Part shown: positions 61,692-64,000 of the stretch, one piece after another
Layout of the letters: each line of letters begins with the position of its first letter
Numbering within the stretch: position 1 is the first letter of the stretch
Source of the DNA: Pseudobdellovibrionaceae bacterium
Lineage (GTDB): Bacteria; Bdellovibrionota; Bdellovibrionia; Bdellovibrionales; Bdellovibrionaceae
DNA: 64,000 nt
NCBI GenBank assembly: GCA_019637915.1
Contig: JAHBUV010000001.1
Coordinates: forward strand, 1,396,565 to 1,460,564
Reading direction: 5' to 3'
Program-made: the position numbers and the translations under genes
The notes under the pieces: model-generated
Databases searched by the model: none
What the model was told of the DNA's origin: nothing
The model's input: the letters and a program-made list of their open reading frames with translations, nothing else

Positions 61692-62963
61692 GTGATTCAT
61701 CGTCGCTTTGTTTGGATTTTCCTGAGCCTGCTCCTGACGGTTCCCGCCTCGGCGGCGAGCCTCGCTTCCTTCTGCACCTTGCGCGAGAGCAAAGACGGCG
61801 TCGACATCGCCGGCCGCGATGAAAATCGCCGCCTGCCCATCGCCTCCGTCTCGAAACTCATGACGGCCTGGTGGGGCTTGTCGGTGAAAGGCCTCGAGGG
61901 GCGCTACCGCACGCGCTTTCACGTCACCCCCGTCGGCGACGGGCGCTTTGACGTGCACATCGAGGGCACGCGGGATCCGTACTTCGGCAAGGAGTCCCTG
62001 CACCTCGCCCTGTCCGAGCTGCACCGCCGCGGCGTGCGCCGCATCCGCCTCCTGAGTTTCGACGAAGGATTCAAGTTTTACGTCAACGTCACCTCGGATT
62101 TCGTCGCCGCCAGCTTTTACACCACGGCCTCCCCGCAACCCGCCACGGTGCTGGCGCAACTGCAATCGATGAGGGGCCTCACCAACGGCTGGGAGCAGAC
62201 CCAGCGCGAGGCCCGCGCCCGCGGCGTGCGCCTGATCAACCGTCCGTCCCTGCCCGTCGAGGAGATGCGTTTCGTGTCCCGCGCGGATTTCGCCGCGACC
62301 GTGGAAACCACGGACTACACCCTGCGATCGGCCCCGTTGAGCGCCCTGCTCAAGGAAATGAACCGCAACTCCAACAACCACGCCGCCAACCAGATCTTCG
62401 AAAACCTGGGCGGCGCGGCCGCCTTCTCCCGCTTTGCCCTTCAGAAATTGAATCTCGGCGCTTCCGCCCTGAGTTTTCACAACGGCACGGGTGACCGCAT
62501 CGATTTCCCGAACGGCGCCTCCGGCTACAACGAAGCGACCTGCGCGGCCACGCTCAAAGTCCTCCGCGCCCTGCGCCAGGACCTGAAAAGACTCGGCAAG
62601 GATCTCCAGGACGTCATGCCCGTCACCGGCGGGGACGCCGACAGCTCCGTCTCGAAATACTATGAGAACGATGAAACCCGCGGCAGCCTGATCGGCAAAA
62701 CGGGCACGGTCAATCCGAGCATCACCTTGGCCGGCCTCGTGCACACGCGCCGGGGCGAGTACCTGTTCATGTACAACGTCTCGACCAACGGAACCGCCGC
62801 CGACTGGAACCGCGGCCGCGCCCTGATCCGCGAAAAAATCACCGGCCTGATCCGTGAGCTCAATGGCGGCGATCCCATCCGGTACACCTCAGTGAGTTTC
62901 CTCAGTTTCGATCAGCGCTCGGTCTTTGAAGTCCCCGCCGCGGACACGGAAAGATTGCCATGA
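61692..62963 (+). CDS. dacB: D-alanyl-D-alanine carboxypeptidase/endopeptidase, S13 family (PBP4)
   Basis: The 423-residue protein has a signal peptide (ending ASA-AS) and the three active-site motifs of S13: SVSK, SNN and KTGT. The order and spacing fit PBP4/DacB, which removes terminal D-Ala or cuts cross-links in the periplasm. The frame is open further upstream, but GTG 61692 gives the shortest complete signal peptide; no good ribosome binding site was seen. The gene overlaps the following ankyrin gene by 4 nt (ATGA). Confidence 0.9.
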   Translation: MIHRRFVWIFLSLLLTVPASAASLASFCTLRESKDGVDIAGRDENRRLPIASVSKLMTAWWGLSVKGLEGRYRTRFHVTPVGDGRFDVHIEGTRDPYFGKESLHLALSELHRRGVRRIRLLSFDEGFKFYVNVTSDFVAASFYTTASPQPATVLAQLQSMRGLTNGWEQTQREARARGVRLINRPSLPVEEMRFVSRADFAATVETTDYTLRSAPLSALLKEMNRNSNNHAANQIFENLGGAAAFSRFALQKLNLGASALSFHNGTGDRIDFPNGASGYNEATCAATLKVLRALRQDLKRLGKDLQDVMPVTGGDADSSVSKYYENDETRGSLIGKTGTVNPSITLAGLVHTRRGEYLFMYNVSTNGTAADWNRGRALIREKITGLIRELNGGDPIRYTSVSFLSFDQRSVFEVPAADTERLP

Positions 62964-63391
62964 GGAAAGCCTGGATCCTTTTCCCTTTGCTGTGGGCCCA
63001 GATCGCCGCCGCCGCCGGGGACAATGCGCTGATCAAGGCCGTGCACGCCTCGAACCGCGCCTCCGTGGAACGCCAGCTGCGCCAAGGCGCTAAGATCAAC
63101 GCCGCCGACAAGGAAGGCTACACGGCGCTTTACTACGCCGTGGCCCTGGGGGAAGACGACATCTCCCTTTTGCTCATTGAAAAAGGCGCCGATCTGCGCC
63201 GGACCTACGGGCCCCGCCAAGAGAATTTGCTTTTCGAAGCCGGCCGCCTGGGCCGGATGAAGATCATCAAAGCGGTCCTGGCCAAAAACCCCGCCCTCGC
63301 CCGACAAAAGAACACCGCCGGGAAGACTCCCGCGGATGAAGCGAAAACGGCCGCGCAGAGCGCGGCCGCCGAACTTCTCAAAGTGAAATGA
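62960..63391 (+). CDS. Exported ankyrin-repeat protein
   Basis: The 143-residue protein has a signal peptide (cleavage near AAA-AG) and about three ankyrin repeats, with NALIKAVHASNRASVERQLRQG and DKEGYTALYYAVALGEDDISLLLIEKGADL most typical. Such proteins usually bind a partner protein; here it would be periplasmic. Overlap with dacB suggests joint expression, and the partner may be DacB (inference). Confidence 0.85.
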   Translation: MRKAWILFPLLWAQIAAAAGDNALIKAVHASNRASVERQLRQGAKINAADKEGYTALYYAVALGEDDISLLLIEKGADLRRTYGPRQENLLFEAGRLGRMKIIKAVLAKNPALARQKNTAGKTPADEAKTAAQSAAAELLKVK

Positions 63392-63397
63392 CGGACC

Positions 63398-64000
63398 TTA
63401 AGTGAAGAGCTTCTTGAAGAAGCCTTTGACCTTCGAACCCAGGCCCTTGGGCGGAACAGCCGCGGATTTTTTCGGACCACCGTGACGGGGCCCTCCGTGG
63501 CGGGATGAGGCCGAACGGCCTTTGCCGTTTTCGTGGCGGCCACCCTCGTGTCGACGACGGTGTTCACCTCCGCCGCGCGGCCCCTGGTGACCTTGACCCT
63601 CACGACGGGGAGGTCGGTTCTCACCACCCTGCTGCTGGGGCGAGCCGCCTTGTCCCTGGGACGGACGGTGCTCGCCGCGGGCCTGCGGCTCTCCCGGACG
63701 GCGATCGCGACGGTCACGGCGTTCACCGCGATCACCACCACGATCCCGTTCGCCACCGCGACCGCCGCCCTGAGGCCCGCCGCTGCGGGGGCCACGGGAA
63801 CGGTTGTCACGACGGGGGGGACGGCCCTCATTCATCGCTTCATTCAAACGACGGCCCGGACCGACATCACCGTTCGACAAGCGTCGGAAGTCCTTCACGA
63901 GATCCTTGTCTTCCAGGTAGCCGACTTCGAGTTTGTGCTTCAGGAACTCCTCGACGCGCATCAAAGAGTCGACATCGCGATCCCCGACCAGGCTGAAAGC
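63398..64000 (-). CDS. DEAD-box RNA helicase C-terminal part (5' truncated by window edge)
   Basis: The frame is open to the right edge. The first visible residues (FSLVGDRDVDSL, then RVEEFLKHKLEVGYL) resemble the end of the helicase C domain of RhlB/RhlE-type proteins. The rest, over 120 residues, is a basic disordered tail very rich in Arg, Gly and Pro with many RGG and RDRR units, ending GSKVKGFFKKLFT. Such tails bind RNA and can drive condensates. The helicase core lies outside the window, so the call rests on the short domain end and the tail. Confidence 0.65.
   Translation of the reverse strand, partial: AFSLVGDRDVDSLMRVEEFLKHKLEVGYLEDKDLVKDFRRLSNGDVGPGRRLNEAMNEGRPPRRDNRSRGPRSGGPQGGGRGGERDRGGDRGERRDRRDRRPGEPQARGEHRPSQGQGGSPQQQGGENRPPRREGQGHQGPRGGGEHRRRHEGGRHENGKGRSASSRHGGPRHGGPKKSAAVPPKGLGSKVKGFFKKLFT

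Noticed and set aside
1-64000. CRISPR arrays, tRNA or rRNA genes, insertion sequences and prophage genes
   Set aside because: I looked on both strands and found no regularly spaced repeats, cloverleaf-like sequences with a conserved T-loop, or transposase or phage motifs.

Overview
The window is high-GC bacterial chromosome with dense coding and no recognisable rRNA, tRNA, CRISPR array or insertion sequence. The organism looks like a diderm member of the Bdellovibrionota or a neighbouring former deltaproteobacterial lineage. This is inferred from the flagellar gene content (motE and a TIGR02530-type gene between flgD and flgE), the many short lipoproteins with clear lipoboxes, repeated NtrC-type regulators, and an Mla-type operon. 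No ribosomal marker is present to confirm it.

Layout. 1-2000: the end of a class A penicillin-binding protein and a metallo-beta-lactamase-fold hydrolase. 2073-7066: the most unusual locus, consisting of a radical SAM/SPASM peptide maturase, a 32-residue peptide gene too short for routine annotation, a CHASE2-type sensor kinase and an NtrC-family response regulator in one tight co-directional run. 7200-16467: ileS-lspA, a vWA lipoprotein, a cNMP/receiver-like/ATPase signalling protein, a divergent lgt, a Cys- and Tyr-rich lipoprotein, yacG and an HU gene. 16550-22149: pfkA and a complete branched-chain amino acid ABC importer (livKHMGF), closed by a perfect palindromic terminator. 22740-38321: a leftward flagellar block; in transcription order a large TPR protein, a regulator resembling sigma-54 activators but lacking GAFTGA, flgB, flgC, fliE, fliF, fliG, fliH, fliI, fliJ, motE, fliK, flgD, the TIGR02530-type gene and flgE. 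38549-42225: a lipoprotein with mlaE, mlaF, mlaD and a beta-barrel-like gene interrupted by an in-frame amber codon. 42222-50085: a second barrel-like protein, a metallophosphoesterase lipoprotein, a MarR regulator, dciA, trmFO, an exported lipoprotein with two uracil-DNA-glycosylase-like segments, an S1/P1 nuclease and mltF. 50090-64000: glmS-glmU, an M14 peptidase, a HAD hydrolase, a second two-component pair, speB, mutY, envelope genes including dacB, and the tail of a DEAD-box helicase.

How it fits together. The window is dominated by envelope and surface functions: peptidoglycan synthesis and remodelling (PBP, glmS/U, mltF, dacB, M14 peptidase), lipoprotein maturation (lspA, lgt), lipid transport (mla), the basal body, rod, export apparatus and hook, and exported nucleic-acid-active or nucleic-acid-like proteins. 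Transcription units are packed: eight of the nine tail-to-tail gene pairs have overlapping, abutting or at most 6-nt-separated stop codons.

Main points for a second look: the radical SAM/peptide/kinase locus; the exported tandem uracil-DNA-glycosylase-like lipoprotein next to a secreted nuclease; the GAFTGA-less flagellar regulator; trmFO without a canonical start codon; and the divergent speB/mutY start codons overlapping in one CATG.
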